A stretch of 64,000 bases of DNA from NCBI RefSeq assembly GCF_902364365.1, contig NZ_CABJDN010000003.1:496001-560000 (forward strand), in the 5' to 3' direction. Shown here one piece after another: positions 41,584 to 49,835 of the stretch. The translations under genes and the position numbers were made by a program. This stretch comes from Bacteroides intestinalis. GTDB lineage: Bacteria > Bacteroidota > Bacteroidia > Bacteroidales > Bacteroidaceae. The notes beneath the pieces were generated by a model that ran no database searches, was not told where the DNA came from, and worked only from the letters and a program-made list of their open reading frames with translations. Within the stretch, counting starts at the first letter, position 1; every line of letters begins with the position of its first letter.

Positions 41584-41977
41584 TTCTTCTTAAATCATAT
41601 TTCTGTATGTATTTACTAACCGTAGTTCGGCTTACTCCAAGTGTACGGGCTATGTCTTTAAGATGCATCCCTTCCTGTACAAGTTTGTTTACCTCTTCAA
41701 CTTCAATATGCACGCGAGGATTTCCTCCTTTCCTTTCTGGAGAGGGTTCAATCCCAAACTGACGCCGCCTCTTTTGGGCATATTCCTTGGTGCACTTATC
41801 TTTGGTCACATAGATAACAGTACGCTGGTCGATGCGTAGAGGATATAACCTTTTCTCAATCTCCCTGTGCTCTTCCACGAGGCGTTCGGCATCTGCGTTG
41901 ACCGTTGTATCAACTTTCTTGTATCTGTCTGAAATAACTTGTTTATTACGTTTTCTGATATTGGAATTTACATTCAT
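41570..41977 (-). CDS. Helix-turn-helix DNA-binding protein (resolvase-type HTH)
   Basis: 135 aa. Basic N-terminus, central KRRRQFG segment and a C-terminal HTH (VQEGMHLKDIARTLGVSRTTV, SKYIQKYDLRRN) like the HTH of Hin-type resolvases and homeodomain-like regulators. It stands just downstream of the recombinase gene and could be a recombination directionality factor or a late-gene regulator. Confidence 0.75.
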   Translation of the reverse strand: MNVNSNIRKRNKQVISDRYKKVDTTVNADAERLVEEHREIEKRLYPLRIDQRTVIYVTKDKCTKEYAQKRRRQFGIEPSPERKGGNPRVHIEVEEVNKLVQEGMHLKDIARTLGVSRTTVSKYIQKYDLRRNGNK

Positions 41978-42002
41978 AGCTATATTTACTGTTTATTGGT
42001 TA

Positions 42003-43012
42003 TTACTTTCTGAAAAACATATCCCCGGAAATTGATCGGGCTGTATCGTCACCTGTCAACCGGATATACCGGAAGAAGTTCTGTTCAGTCCGGTGTCCGG
42101 TAAGTTTCATGATTTCAAAGGTTTTCATCCGGCCAGTGAGGTACATGTTGGTAGCTGCACTTCTGCGGGCTGTATGACTACTAATAAGTTCCCATTTCTC
42201 ACGGGTGACAGTTTGCAACTTCCCGCCTTTGGTAAATGAGTAGGTAATCTTATCATTCAGCCCGATCTCCTTCATGATGACTTTTAGGTACTTGTTAAAA
42301 TACTGGATGCACAGGCCGCAAGGTATGTTACCGTTATACTTCGCAAAGATTTCTTTTACATAATCATGCGCTGGTACCTTAACATCAACATTGGTTTTCT
42401 TTGTCCGTTTTACAATGTATCCGTTCTGGAGATTGTCTTTAGCCAACGTAGAATAGTCAGAATAACGAAGAGCAGTGAGGCAACCTATAACAAACAGGTC
42501 TCTGATACGTTCTTTTGCCTTTCTTTTGTCTTGATTGAGAAACTTGTAGTAATAGATACGAGTAATCTCATTCATGCTGAGGAATACGGCTGAGGTTTCC
42601 TCCAGCCGCATGCCAATCTCGTCATAAGTCGAGTCGACTGCATAATTGTATTGGCTTGCTTTTCGTACCATAGACTGTATCTTTAAGATATACCCTACTA
42701 TTGTATTGTGCCTCAAGTTCTGGTTCTCCAAGTAGATTATGAAGTCGTCCAGAAACTCAGCGGTCACCGAATTGGTGAAGATGTCACAATCATACTCTTC
42801 CGAGAAGTTGTTTATGTGCTTAATGATTGCATCATAAACGGCGGGATATTGTGCAGACTTGCGTCTGGATTTCTTTTCGACTACCTCACGGATAAAGTCC
42901 GCGAAGTAAACGCCTTCGAGCGGTTTGCTCTGCCTAAAGTGATTGATGTAGTCCTTCCTCGTCTGACGGGGTTGAACAGGGGAAAATACTTGTAATGTTG
43001 CGGCTGTATCAT
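42003..43012 (-). pseudogene. Tyrosine recombinase (SAM-like N-terminus) with lost start codon
   Basis: The reading frame is open from 43010 to the stop at 42003 (~336 codons) and encodes an N-terminal SAM-like domain (DTAATLQVFSPVQPRQTRKD onwards) and a catalytic domain: Arg in TALRYSDYSTL, His and Arg in SSHTARRSAA, GHRTEQNFFRYIR with the nucleophile Tyr. No ATG, GTG or TTG occurs in this frame before GTG at 42767, which would give a 254-aa protein lacking the N-terminal domain. The ATG at 43012 is one base out of frame: AAAATGATACA; a single extra G (ATGGATACA) would restore it. Either a recent one-base deletion has inactivated the gene, or a truncated or unusually initiated protein is made. 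Confidence 0.7.
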
Positions 43013-43171
43013 TTTAAAGGTTAATCACTATTTAGTTTACCTGTTTCTTAAGAAAATAAATAATTCTTTTGTTTCTATGGGTGTCAGCCCACGTCGATTA
43101 TTAATCGCTATAGTCAGTTTATTAAGAGCTTCATTAAGATTGCCAACAATGAGACCACTAATTTATATTTG

Positions 43172-43732
43172 TTATACGCTATTCCATCTGGTAACTGTTG
43201 AAAAGCAAACAGGTGAATTGCGTTCATTTGTTAATATATATACTGCTTTATATTCCCCCTTTAAAGTGTCTCCATGAAAAACCATTCCGGAAATACCTCT
43301 AATGGATAAATTAAAAAGTAAGAATGGAATTGTTTTATCAGACATCTCACCGGCTACAATCAGATGTTTGTTAGGTTCGTAATCAAACGGATGAATATTA
43401 TACCGTTGACGATGCCAATTTGTAATTAACATGCCTCCCGTACCGGCTGCCGGCTCGTAAGTTACCCCGGCATCACTCCCCATCAATTTAGCGACTAATG
43501 AAGACAGGCATTTTGGCGTAAAATCTTGCTTCTGATTTTTGCGATCAGCATGTTCGTCTTCAAAATACTCATGAAACCAGTCATAACTAACATCACATTT
43601 AAAATAATCGAGAAAAGCCCGATATATTTTGATCCGGTCTTCTTCATCCCCCATGAGAATATTCATTAATCGACCAGGCGCCTGATAACTATCTGTTATG
43701 TCAAGCATCCTATTAATGTCATTCATTATCAT
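43172..43732 (-). CDS. N6-methylase-family protein lacking catalytic motif IV
   Basis: 186 aa. HsdM/N6-MTase-like: QDFTPKCLSSLVAKLMG, then SAM motif I YEPAAGTGGMLITNW, then GDTLKGEYKAVYILTNE. The usual (N/D)PP(Y/F) motif IV never appears and the protein ends ~35 residues after GDTL, so it can perhaps bind SAM but should not methylate. Short dead relatives occur in other phages (from memory). It overlaps the tyrosine recombinase start by 4 bp. Suggested roles, unproven: anti-restriction or regulatory subunit. Confidence 0.7.
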   Translation of the reverse strand: MIMNDINRMLDITDSYQAPGRLMNILMGDEEDRIKIYRAFLDYFKCDVSYDWFHEYFEDEHADRKNQKQDFTPKCLSSLVAKLMGSDAGVTYEPAAGTGGMLITNWHRQRYNIHPFDYEPNKHLIVAGEMSDKTIPFLLFNLSIRGISGMVFHGDTLKGEYKAVYILTNERNSPVCFSTVTRWNSV

Positions 43733-44745
43733 ACTATAAATTTTTCATGATTCAACTTCACTTCGTCATTCGTTGACTGAGCATAAATAGTCGTAGTCTG
43801 TATGCTTTCATGACCCAACATACGCTGTACTTGTTCAATGGGCATTCCTCGTTTCAAAGCCGTTGTTGCAGCAGTCCTTCTAAACTTATGCGGATGAACA
43901 TTCGATATACCGACACGTTCACCAAGATTCCTCAACATAATCTCAACAGCAGATTTAGACATTCTTACCGGAGTGCCGCCAATGCCACCCTTCATTCCTT
44001 CCCAAGTTGATATAAAAAGAGCTTCAAGATTATCGGTTCGGGTAGAAAGATATTCTTGAACAGCCAATTTGCAACGGGAAGAAAGATACACCGTACGGAA
44101 TTTACGTCCCTTTCCCAATACATCAACCTGACCGTTAGCCATATCAAGATCACCTCGATTTACATTTGTCATTTCAGACACACGGCAACCGGTCGAGAAT
44201 AGAAACTCAATTATAGCCTTATCTCGCTTGGTTCTGGCTGAATATCTTAGCTTCTCCATCTCATCCTCAGTAAGAGATTTACGAATCTTCTTCACCTGTC
44301 TAACACCCTTTATCCTAAGCATCGGATTTCGAACTACATAGTTCTCTTCTATGCACCAAGAGAAAAAGCTACTAAGAACCCGGCGTATGTTATTAAGAGT
44401 ATTATCACTTACTTTTTCCAACTTCTTACACGCAAGATAGATGCGCACATCATCTGTTGATATTTCCTTTATATGCTTCCCAACCTTTACTAAGAAGTTG
44501 GATATTATTGTGTTATAATAACTCAATGAGTTTTTAGACAGCCCTTCAACAGCTTTAGCTACAAAGAATTTGTGAAATATTTGTTTATCGCTATCATCAT
44601 AAAGAACCAATGAGGTATCCTTGTATCGCAACTCAAAATCCTTTAAAGCAACTGATACAAGGTCTATGACCGTGCTGATATTGGGAATATGGCTATTGTA
44701 TAATATTTCCCGAAGGTCGCTAACAAATTTCTCTTTTGTTTCCAT
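43729..44745 (-). CDS. XerC/D-like tyrosine recombinase
   Basis: 338 aa, complete. N-terminal core-binding SAM-like domain (~55-140), catalytic domain ~155-338 with all active residues: Arg188 (GCRVSE), Lys213, His286-x-x-Arg289 (HPHKFRR), His312 (GHES) and Tyr321 (TTTIYAQ). Resembles Xer and phase-variation invertases and is distinct from the attachment integrase at 60498. One-base overlap with the NUMOD1 gene stop region. May resolve phage multimers or invert DNA; no invertible segment was recognised. Confidence 0.85.
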   Translation of the reverse strand: METKEKFVSDLREILYNSHIPNISTVIDLVSVALKDFELRYKDTSLVLYDDSDKQIFHKFFVAKAVEGLSKNSLSYYNTIISNFLVKVGKHIKEISTDDVRIYLACKKLEKVSDNTLNNIRRVLSSFFSWCIEENYVVRNPMLRIKGVRQVKKIRKSLTEDEMEKLRYSARTKRDKAIIEFLFSTGCRVSEMTNVNRGDLDMANGQVDVLGKGRKFRTVYLSSRCKLAVQEYLSTRTDNLEALFISTWEGMKGGIGGTPVRMSKSAVEIMLRNLGERVGISNVHPHKFRRTAATTALKRGMPIEQVQRMLGHESIQTTTIYAQSTNDEVKLNHEKFIV

Positions 44746-45125
44746 TATTCATTTACTATGTTTAACCACTGATTGTCACTTTCAAAGAACCATTCGTAAC
44801 CGCCTGCGTGTTTCCGTTTACCAGAGCAACAGCTTCGTATATTACGACTACAAATTCCAGTTTTTCTTTCGGCAGCATTAGAAGATGGGAAAACAGCTAT
44901 TAATCGTCTGTCTTTGATTGCTACGATTGGCCTGGCATTATTCCCAGCTATAGAAGGATTGCCCTTTCTTCCAAGAGATAGATTTTTGAGCATCTTTCTC
45001 TTCTTCCTACTATCTAAGTAATCACTCCACTTTCTTCCCTTGTTAAAGGGAGTATGCCCTTTCAAAAATCTACCATTTACAAGGTTTCTTGTAGGGCGTT
45101 CTGGTGGTATATATAATTCACTCAT
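44745..45125 (-). CDS. NUMOD1-type DNA-binding protein
   Basis: 126 aa from the ATG at 45125, chosen because the upstream extension overlaps the MazG-like gene. Basic N-terminal half with GRFLKGHTPFNKGRKWSD. The C-terminal NUMOD1 helix-loop (FPSSNAAERKTGICSRNI, then HAGGYEWFF) is a specificity module of homing endonucleases. No HNH or GIY-YIG catalytic domain is attached, so it is probably a DNA-binding remnant or adaptor. Confidence 0.65.
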   Translation of the reverse strand: MSELYIPPERPTRNLVNGRFLKGHTPFNKGRKWSDYLDSRKKRKMLKNLSLGRKGNPSIAGNNARPIVAIKDRRLIAVFPSSNAAERKTGICSRNIRSCCSGKRKHAGGYEWFFESDNQWLNIVNE

Positions 45126-45144
45126 TTCTATTCTTGTATTGAGG

Positions 45145-45738
45145 TTAATACTTCTTCCCGTGCATCTTTTCGCGTAGTTCATTATACTTCATCTTCTGCT
45201 CAACGTGCCACATGAGGTCAATACTAAGATATTTAGCAAGTCCGAAGATTTCAAGCAGAAGCATTTCTGGTACGATACAAGAACGCACAAAGACTTCATT
45301 ATTTGAAGCAATAAACTTTATGATATGGAATATTGATTCTGTAAATGATTTATTACGATAGGTCACAGAATATTCTGATATTGTTTCCTCATCGAATGCG
45401 TCTTCGTTTAAGTCAATTCCTCGAAGTCCATATAAGTCAAGCAAACGAATAATAGCATCGGCAAGCTCGTCCCCCACTGTATCTTTGATATGGTACAGGA
45501 AAGATACTTCATTGAAATATTCAGGATTTCTAGTTCTTTCAATGCTTGCTTGAGAGAGCAACTTGTAACTTTCTATACATGCGCGTTTACCTTTTCGGTC
45601 TGCTTCCATAGCTTTCATTAACTCGCTAATGACAAGACAAATGAAATGTTCGTTACTCAATTCTACATCGTGAAAGCCATGCTCACAAGCGGTTTTATAT
45701 ACCCCATCACGAAGGGCGTTTAAATCTATTTTACTCAT
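45145..45738 (-). CDS. MazG-like NTP pyrophosphohydrolase
   Basis: 197 aa. Acidic metal-site helices: ISELMKAMEADRKGK and GDELADAIIRLLDLYG, and a VEQKMKYNELREKMHGKKY ending typical of MazG-type house-cleaning NTPases. Would hydrolyse non-canonical or regulatory nucleotides during infection. The ~60-residue insertion between the two motif parts is longer than in minimal MazG domains. Confidence 0.8.
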   Translation of the reverse strand: MSKIDLNALRDGVYKTACEHGFHDVELSNEHFICLVISELMKAMEADRKGKRACIESYKLLSQASIERTRNPEYFNEVSFLYHIKDTVGDELADAIIRLLDLYGLRGIDLNEDAFDEETISEYSVTYRNKSFTESIFHIIKFIASNNEVFVRSCIVPEMLLLEIFGLAKYLSIDLMWHVEQKMKYNELREKMHGKKY

Positions 45739-45755
45739 ATCTTTTAAGTTTTACG

Positions 45756-46418
45756 TTAATAGTCTTGTTCGTTAAGCATAGCCATCACCAATACCTTTAT
45801 ATTGCCGAAGTAAGATACATTTTTCCCATACTCGTGTTTTTTATAGAATATTTCTATCTCCTTATAACCTTTGAGTATGGCTACCATAAATAACCTGTAA
45901 ATCTGAAATGGATGAAAATATAAGTCTCCAATTTTGATCTGAAAGATTGTATCTACGTCTTTCTCAAAGGATAACAGACGGATTCTTGCAAAAGGATGAT
46001 TCTTTTCATCAGTTCCGGCTCCATCACACAGGGGACAATCATGTTGCGCATAATGAGTTTCTAGGTTATTATCTTTATATTCCCATTCTACATTTCCAGA
46101 CCCATTACATTCTTTGCATTTTAACAGAAGCTTATCAACCTCTAACCTACATTTGGTTAGTTCCTTAGCTAAAGTTTCAACATTCACTTTTATGCTGCTA
46201 AGAGGCTCTGTCTCAAAATCAGAAAAGAGTTTAGCACTGTTAGGATATTGTTCGTTGGTGTTGTACTTCAATGTCAATTCATTTTCAGGAATACAGATTA
46301 ATACATAACCATCGGAAGCGCTCACTATGCCATCCCTTAAATTCGGGAACATCATGTTAGGGCGGAGCTCGTCATTGCCTGTAAAAAGGTTTAATAGAAA
46401 ATCATTTATTGCATTCAT
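45756..46418 (-). CDS. Hypothetical protein with DnaJ-type zinc-finger pair
   Basis: 220 aa. CxxCxGxG pairs: CKECNGSG (~100) and CPLCDGAG (~128) would form one DnaJ-like zinc site in the middle of an otherwise alpha/beta protein. The N-terminus has a short strand series (SASDGYVLICIPEN), and the C-terminus hydrophobic helices and strands (IYRLFMVAILKGYKEIEIFY). No overall family recognised. Confidence 0.65.
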   Translation of the reverse strand: MNAINDFLLNLFTGNDELRPNMMFPNLRDGIVSASDGYVLICIPENELTLKYNTNEQYPNSAKLFSDFETEPLSSIKVNVETLAKELTKCRLEVDKLLLKCKECNGSGNVEWEYKDNNLETHYAQHDCPLCDGAGTDEKNHPFARIRLLSFEKDVDTIFQIKIGDLYFHPFQIYRLFMVAILKGYKEIEIFYKKHEYGKNVSYFGNIKVLVMAMLNEQDY

Positions 46419-46428
46419 TTTTAATTCG

Positions 46429-46665
46429 TTATTCGTTTATATTAGGAACCTGGCCCACTTTCATATAGTAGTCAATGCTTTCAGGTGCAGAGGGTATCTT
46501 TCCTTTTATCATATCAACTACATGATTCCATGAACGCATTACATTTCGATCTAAACATGATTCTCTTTTAGGAGAATCAAGCGCATTTGCTACCATCCGA
46601 AGTGTATCAGCTATTTCTTTTAGCTCCCAAAGAGGAACTTTTATCATTTTAGTTAATTCGCTCAT
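46429..46665 (-). CDS. Small helical hypothetical protein
   Basis: 78 aa, helix (LKEIADTLRMVANALDS) followed by a basic Arg/Cys segment. Ten bases upstream of the zinc-finger gene. No family recognised. Confidence 0.6.
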   Translation of the reverse strand: MSELTKMIKVPLWELKEIADTLRMVANALDSPKRESCLDRNVMRSWNHVVDMIKGKIPSAPESIDYYMKVGQVPNINE

Positions 46666-46671
46666 ATTTAT

Positions 46672-46818
46672 TCAATTAGCAATGATTACTATTGTCTTAT
46701 CATCATCAATATAGACTTCGTTGGCATTCCATAGATTTATATCTCCTGAATCAAGGAAAACATCAACGTCTTTATCCTCAATGCCGTTTAATTTATCAAT
46801 CAATTCTTGTACTGTCAT
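46672..46818 (-). CDS. Small acidic phage protein
   Basis: 48 aa: MTVQELIDKLNGIEDKDVDV onwards, ending DDDKTIVIIAN. A strong SD (AAAAAGGAGG, 6 bases before ATG) supports the call. The layout (helix plus two strands) is common in small phage proteins of unknown role. The next gene starts 6 bp downstream. Confidence 0.7.
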   Translation of the reverse strand: MTVQELIDKLNGIEDKDVDVFLDSGDINLWNANEVYIDDDKTIVIIAN

Positions 46819-46843
46819 AATTTGCCTCCTTTTTAAATTTGTT

Positions 46844-48109
46844 TTACCCTAATTGTTCTACTTCTTCTATTGCTTTAAATATCTCAAAAATCACCTGCGG
46901 AACTATGGCGTTTCCATATCCCTTGACTGATTCCTGTCTCCACTTTGTGAAAGGAATGGTAAGGTCGCCCACATCAAAGGGAAGCCCATCATTTCCTCGA
47001 CAAACAGGGGATTGAGTTGGGAAGTTGCGCCATTTCTCTTCGGAGTACTCTCCTCCCCAGATGTTATAATGGCTTTCGCTACCGATTCCTCCAAGTTTCC
47101 CTTGTTCCTGAATGCTATATTCGGATTGTCTAAATCGCATCCGTTCACTTTGTTGGCTCGTGGAGTGGGGAGTAAGTTGTTCATTGCCATTGCAGTCAAC
47201 GCAGTCCCCATCTGGCTCTTCGGATTGTACTTCTTCATGTATTTGTCTGCTTCCCGGGCATTGGGAGTTGGAAGTAGTTGAACCATTCTTGCAAGCCCTA
47301 TACTTCCGTTCGTCCCGTTCTGGTTTATCTTCCTCTGAGTCCCGTTTTTGGTCGTTATAAAGGTGTCGTTCTCTCCAATTATCGCACCCGTCGTAGCATC
47401 GCTTGCCATTGGTGTTGGTAGCAACCCGAATTTCGCTCCGGACGAAAGATTGTTCAGTTTCGTCCCAGTTCTGTCTTTTGTTCTCTCGGCAGCTTTCATG
47501 GGATGTTCCACCACTTCCATGGCACGCGGTGTCGGTAGTAAGTCGTGCGACAAACCATACCCTGTCTCTTCTGTGGGGTGCTCCGACGGCACAAGCCGGA
47601 ATAAGCATCGGCTGGACGGAATATCCTTCTCGCTCAAGGTCTTTACAGATGGTTTCGACAACGTATTCCTGTTGTAGCAATATTCTTTTTCGGTTATCTT
47701 CTCCGAAAAGAGAGGTCTGGCTTCCCATTTCAGTCTCCTCGCCGGGCTGAACCATCGTGAGGATTCCAGCAACGTTTTCACCAATAACCCAAGTGGGTCG
47801 GATTTCCCGTATAGCACGGAACATGTGTGGCCAGAGGTAACGGTTATCATCCGCTCCCTTTCTTTGACCTGCGACGGAGAAAGGCTGGCAAGGAAACCCT
47901 CCTGTAAGGATGTCAATCCGTCCTCTCCATTGACTAAAGTCTGTTTTGGTAATGTCTTCATAATGTTCTGAATTAGGAAACCAATATTTCAATATCTCGT
48001 TGCAAAAATCGTTTATCTCACAGTGAAAGGCATTTTCCCAACCCATCCAGGAAGCTGCTACACTTGGGGCATCAAAACCGCTAAATAAACTGCCATGAAC
48101 TAATTTCAT
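46844..48109 (-). CDS. DNA cytosine-5 methyltransferase
   Basis: 421 aa. SAM motif I (GSLFSGFDAPS), catalytic GGFPCQPFS with Cys74, ENV at 111-113, RRDRVW at ~180, and the C-terminal GNAIVPQV motif near 401. Residues ~195-345 are the target-recognition region, unusually hydrophilic with repeated (A/T)(D/N)T-x-G-like units. Modifies phage DNA, probably against host restriction; the target sequence cannot be read from the protein. Nearly the whole recognition region and motif VIII are overlaid by a second 352-codon frame (46903-47961). Confidence 0.93.
   Translation of the reverse strand: MKLVHGSLFSGFDAPSVAASWMGWENAFHCEINDFCNEILKYWFPNSEHYEDITKTDFSQWRGRIDILTGGFPCQPFSVAGQRKGADDNRYLWPHMFRAIREIRPTWVIGENVAGILTMVQPGEETEMGSQTSLFGEDNRKRILLQQEYVVETICKDLEREGYSVQPMLIPACAVGAPHRRDRVWFVARLTTDTACHGSGGTSHESCRENKRQNWDETEQSFVRSEIRVATNTNGKRCYDGCDNWRERHLYNDQKRDSEEDKPERDERKYRACKNGSTTSNSQCPGSRQIHEEVQSEEPDGDCVDCNGNEQLTPHSTSQQSERMRFRQSEYSIQEQGKLGGIGSESHYNIWGGEYSEEKWRNFPTQSPVCRGNDGLPFDVGDLTIPFTKWRQESVKGYGNAIVPQVIFEIFKAIEEVEQLG
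46903..47961 (-). CDS. Overprinted ORF nested in the C5-methyltransferase gene
   Basis: 352 codons, same strand, shifted frame, fully inside the methyltransferase gene (its residues ~50-402). Four LLPTP-x-A repeats (LLPTPRAMEV, LLPTPMASDA, LLPTPNAREA, LLPTPRANKV), a SEHPTEETGYGL segment and a C-terminal LNPLFVEEMMGFP motif. I recall similar phage proteins with (L/W)PTP-x-A-x-D repeats and an LNP-x-FVEWLMGFP end. Where the other frame encodes (T/N)T-D/N-T units, this frame encodes LLPTP. Whether it is translated is unknown; there is no obvious SD. If real, a DNA-mimic or recognition-related protein is conceivable. Confidence 0.55.
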   Translation of the reverse strand: MKTLPKQTLVNGEDGLTSLQEGFLASLSPSQVKERERMITVTSGHTCSVLYGKSDPLGLLVKTLLESSRWFSPARRLKWEARPLFSEKITEKEYCYNRNTLSKPSVKTLSEKDIPSSRCLFRLVPSEHPTEETGYGLSHDLLPTPRAMEVVEHPMKAAERTKDRTGTKLNNLSSGAKFGLLPTPMASDATTGAIIGENDTFITTKNGTQRKINQNGTNGSIGLARMVQLLPTPNAREADKYMKKYNPKSQMGTALTAMAMNNLLPTPRANKVNGCDLDNPNIAFRNKGNLEESVAKAIITSGEESTPKRNGATSQLNPLFVEEMMGFPLMWATLPFLSQSGDRNQSRDMETP

Positions 48110-48141
48110 TTCATTTCATTTGATTCCTTTCTTTATTATTT

Positions 48142-48519
48142 TTAATCAAATTTTGATGGCATATTTTCGGCAAAGACGAACGCTTTAGCATCATTATTCC
48201 ATCTAATTTCTTTGTTTCCTTCAAAATCACGGAAGAAATGGTTGTATTCATCTACTAAAGCGCATAAACCTATTTGAGTCGTTTCGAAAGAGACAAAGTA
48301 TTCATTATTGTAAGCCTTATATGATTCCAAGTCTGATATGACAGAAGAGAGGATATTCTTGACTTCTTTGTTTTCGCAAACTTCCATATACAGGAACTCC
48401 CCGCCTTCGTACATATCCTGAGCTGCAACGTGTTTTCCCTCAACTAACCAATTTAATGCTTCTAACGTCAGTTCAGGTTTCTCGTAAAAATCTACTGTAA
48501 AAAGTTTTTTTGTTTCCAT
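48142..48519 (-). CDS. Hypothetical protein
   Basis: 125 aa, acidic alpha/beta (LTLEALNWLVEGKHVAAQDM, SVISDLESYKAYNNEYFVSF). The ATG overlaps the stop of the 44-aa gene upstream (TAATG), showing coupling. Unknown function. Confidence 0.6.
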   Translation of the reverse strand: METKKLFTVDFYEKPELTLEALNWLVEGKHVAAQDMYEGGEFLYMEVCENKEVKNILSSVISDLESYKAYNNEYFVSFETTQIGLCALVDEYNHFFRDFEGNKEIRWNNDAKAFVFAENMPSKFD

Positions 48520-48653
48520 TATTTCCGTTTTTTAGATGGTATATAAATTGGGGATGCTTTCCCTTTATTGCCTTTATTTATGCCGTTCATTTGCTCAACC
48601 GTCTTTTGGTTAAAGGTGGTAGAACTGGCAAGACCTTTGATATTTTTTCCCAT
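48519..48653 (-). CDS. Small basic protein
   Basis: 44 aa: MGKNIKGLASSTTFNQKTVE onwards, ending PIYIPSKKRK. Found in the gap between the D12 MTase and its downstream gene; its stop overlaps the next start (TAATG). Lys-rich, perhaps nucleic-acid binding. Confidence 0.6.
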   Translation of the reverse strand: MGKNIKGLASSTTFNQKTVEQMNGINKGNKGKASPIYIPSKKRK

Positions 48654-48682
48654 AATAGTTCATATTTATTCTGGTTTTGAAC

Positions 48683-49519
48683 CTACTCAAAAATACTTTG
48701 AATGGATCTCGGTTTATAATTTATCCAAATCACTTCTTGTACTTCGTTGGATCGAATATTGTTCTTCTTTGATGGAAACTTTATCATAGTCCAGTCTCCG
48801 TACAGTTCTTGCATAAGAGGGCAATCATAACTACTTATCATTGCTTTTCCTTCAATAGAGTGTAATCGTTTGGCCAGTTCACAATGTTGATCGTTTGAAA
48901 ACTCAAATTTGTAATCGTTTGATGATGCCCGACATTCAAGCGGATAAGGCGGATCAACATAGAAGAATGCTTCTGGGAAATCTATTTTATCAATACAGGC
49001 AGAATAATCCAAATTAAGAATTTGAAAATTAGATCTGATTACTTCCGCTACTTCATGTAGCTTCTCTATTGCATTGTTCCAACGAGATACTGTTTCACCC
49101 CCTTGAGCATTAACATGTTTCTTTGCCATGTGCCAGCCTTTATTTTTCCGTTGTGCTCCTAATCCAAAGAAAGACTGACGGACTCGAACGTAAAATCTTC
49201 GGGCCTGCTCTATTTTATCTGCAGATGGTTCCCATGAATTATTATATTCTAATTCAGAACATGGGGTTAAAAGCAATAATCGAATCAATTCCGGTTCGTG
49301 ATCTCGTAACACTGCAAAGAAATTTGTGATATCCGCATTTATCTCGTTGGCTGTCTTAATCACTTTACCGTTGTAATTGAGAGATACAACCATACTTCCG
49401 GCGAAGAGATCCACTAAGTGAGTAAATCTATCAGGAAAATACTTGTATAAGTATTCAAGCCAAGTAAACTTGCCACCGAAGTAGTTAAAGGCTATTAGTT
49501 TATCTTTATTTCCACTCAT
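48683..49519 (-). CDS. D12-class adenine-N6 DNA methyltransferase (Dam-type)
   Basis: 278 aa, usual Dam length. N-terminal FNYFGGKF in place of YxGGK, SAM motif I VDLFAGSM (36-43), catalytic DPPY at 189-192 (FYVDPPYP), and a helical recognition insert between. Second DNA methyltransferase of the phage; with the C5 enzyme it would protect phage DNA from host restriction. No cognate nuclease gene lies nearby, so it is an orphan. Confidence 0.9.
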   Translation of the reverse strand: MSGNKDKLIAFNYFGGKFTWLEYLYKYFPDRFTHLVDLFAGSMVVSLNYNGKVIKTANEINADITNFFAVLRDHEPELIRLLLLTPCSELEYNNSWEPSADKIEQARRFYVRVRQSFFGLGAQRKNKGWHMAKKHVNAQGGETVSRWNNAIEKLHEVAEVIRSNFQILNLDYSACIDKIDFPEAFFYVDPPYPLECRASSNDYKFEFSNDQHCELAKRLHSIEGKAMISSYDCPLMQELYGDWTMIKFPSKKNNIRSNEVQEVIWINYKPRSIQSIFE

Positions 49520-49536
49520 TTCTAAAATTATTTACG

Positions 49537-49818
49537 TTAAATACTAATTGCTTTAAATTCTTGTGGTGAAATCATCTTCTTTGATTTCACATAAGAAAAG
49601 AATGAATCTGCTGGGCAAACACATTCGGGCATTCCACTCGTATTACAATCGCTGGGAACGGTTGCTAGGATGCATAAACCATCTGCCGGCAGATGCTCAC
49701 AACTTACTTTATCATCCCAATCAATATACTTTTGCGCTTCCTTTGCGATAGATTCGCACCTATGCCTATAGTTTATATAGGCATCATCCGCCTTTTTTAT
49801 CATTTGATTTATATTCAT
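49537..49818 (-). CDS. Cys-containing hypothetical protein
   Basis: 93 aa from the ATG at 49818, chosen to avoid overlap with the upstream gene. Helical N-terminus, then SCEHLPADGLCILATV and MPECVCPADSFF, with four or five Cys that might bind a metal. Unknown family. Confidence 0.55.
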   Translation of the reverse strand: MNINQMIKKADDAYINYRHRCESIAKEAQKYIDWDDKVSCEHLPADGLCILATVPSDCNTSGMPECVCPADSFFSYVKSKKMISPQEFKAISI

Positions 49819-49835
49819 TTCTTCTTTGATTTGAA

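Noticed and set aside
41343..41593. Plus-strand TATATTTG at 41343 and a 71-codon ORF behind it
   Set aside because: The ORF is the antisense of a well-supported 59-aa minus-strand gene; the -7 match alone is weak evidence.
47012..47750. Plus-strand ORFs opposite the methyltransferase gene
   Set aside because: Antisense frames created by the same repeats; unlike the same-strand nested frame they show no recognisable motif.
48683..49519. Restriction-modification system with a cognate nuclease
   Set aside because: Both methyltransferases lack an adjacent restriction endonuclease; the nearby HNH proteins fit homing or replication roles better.
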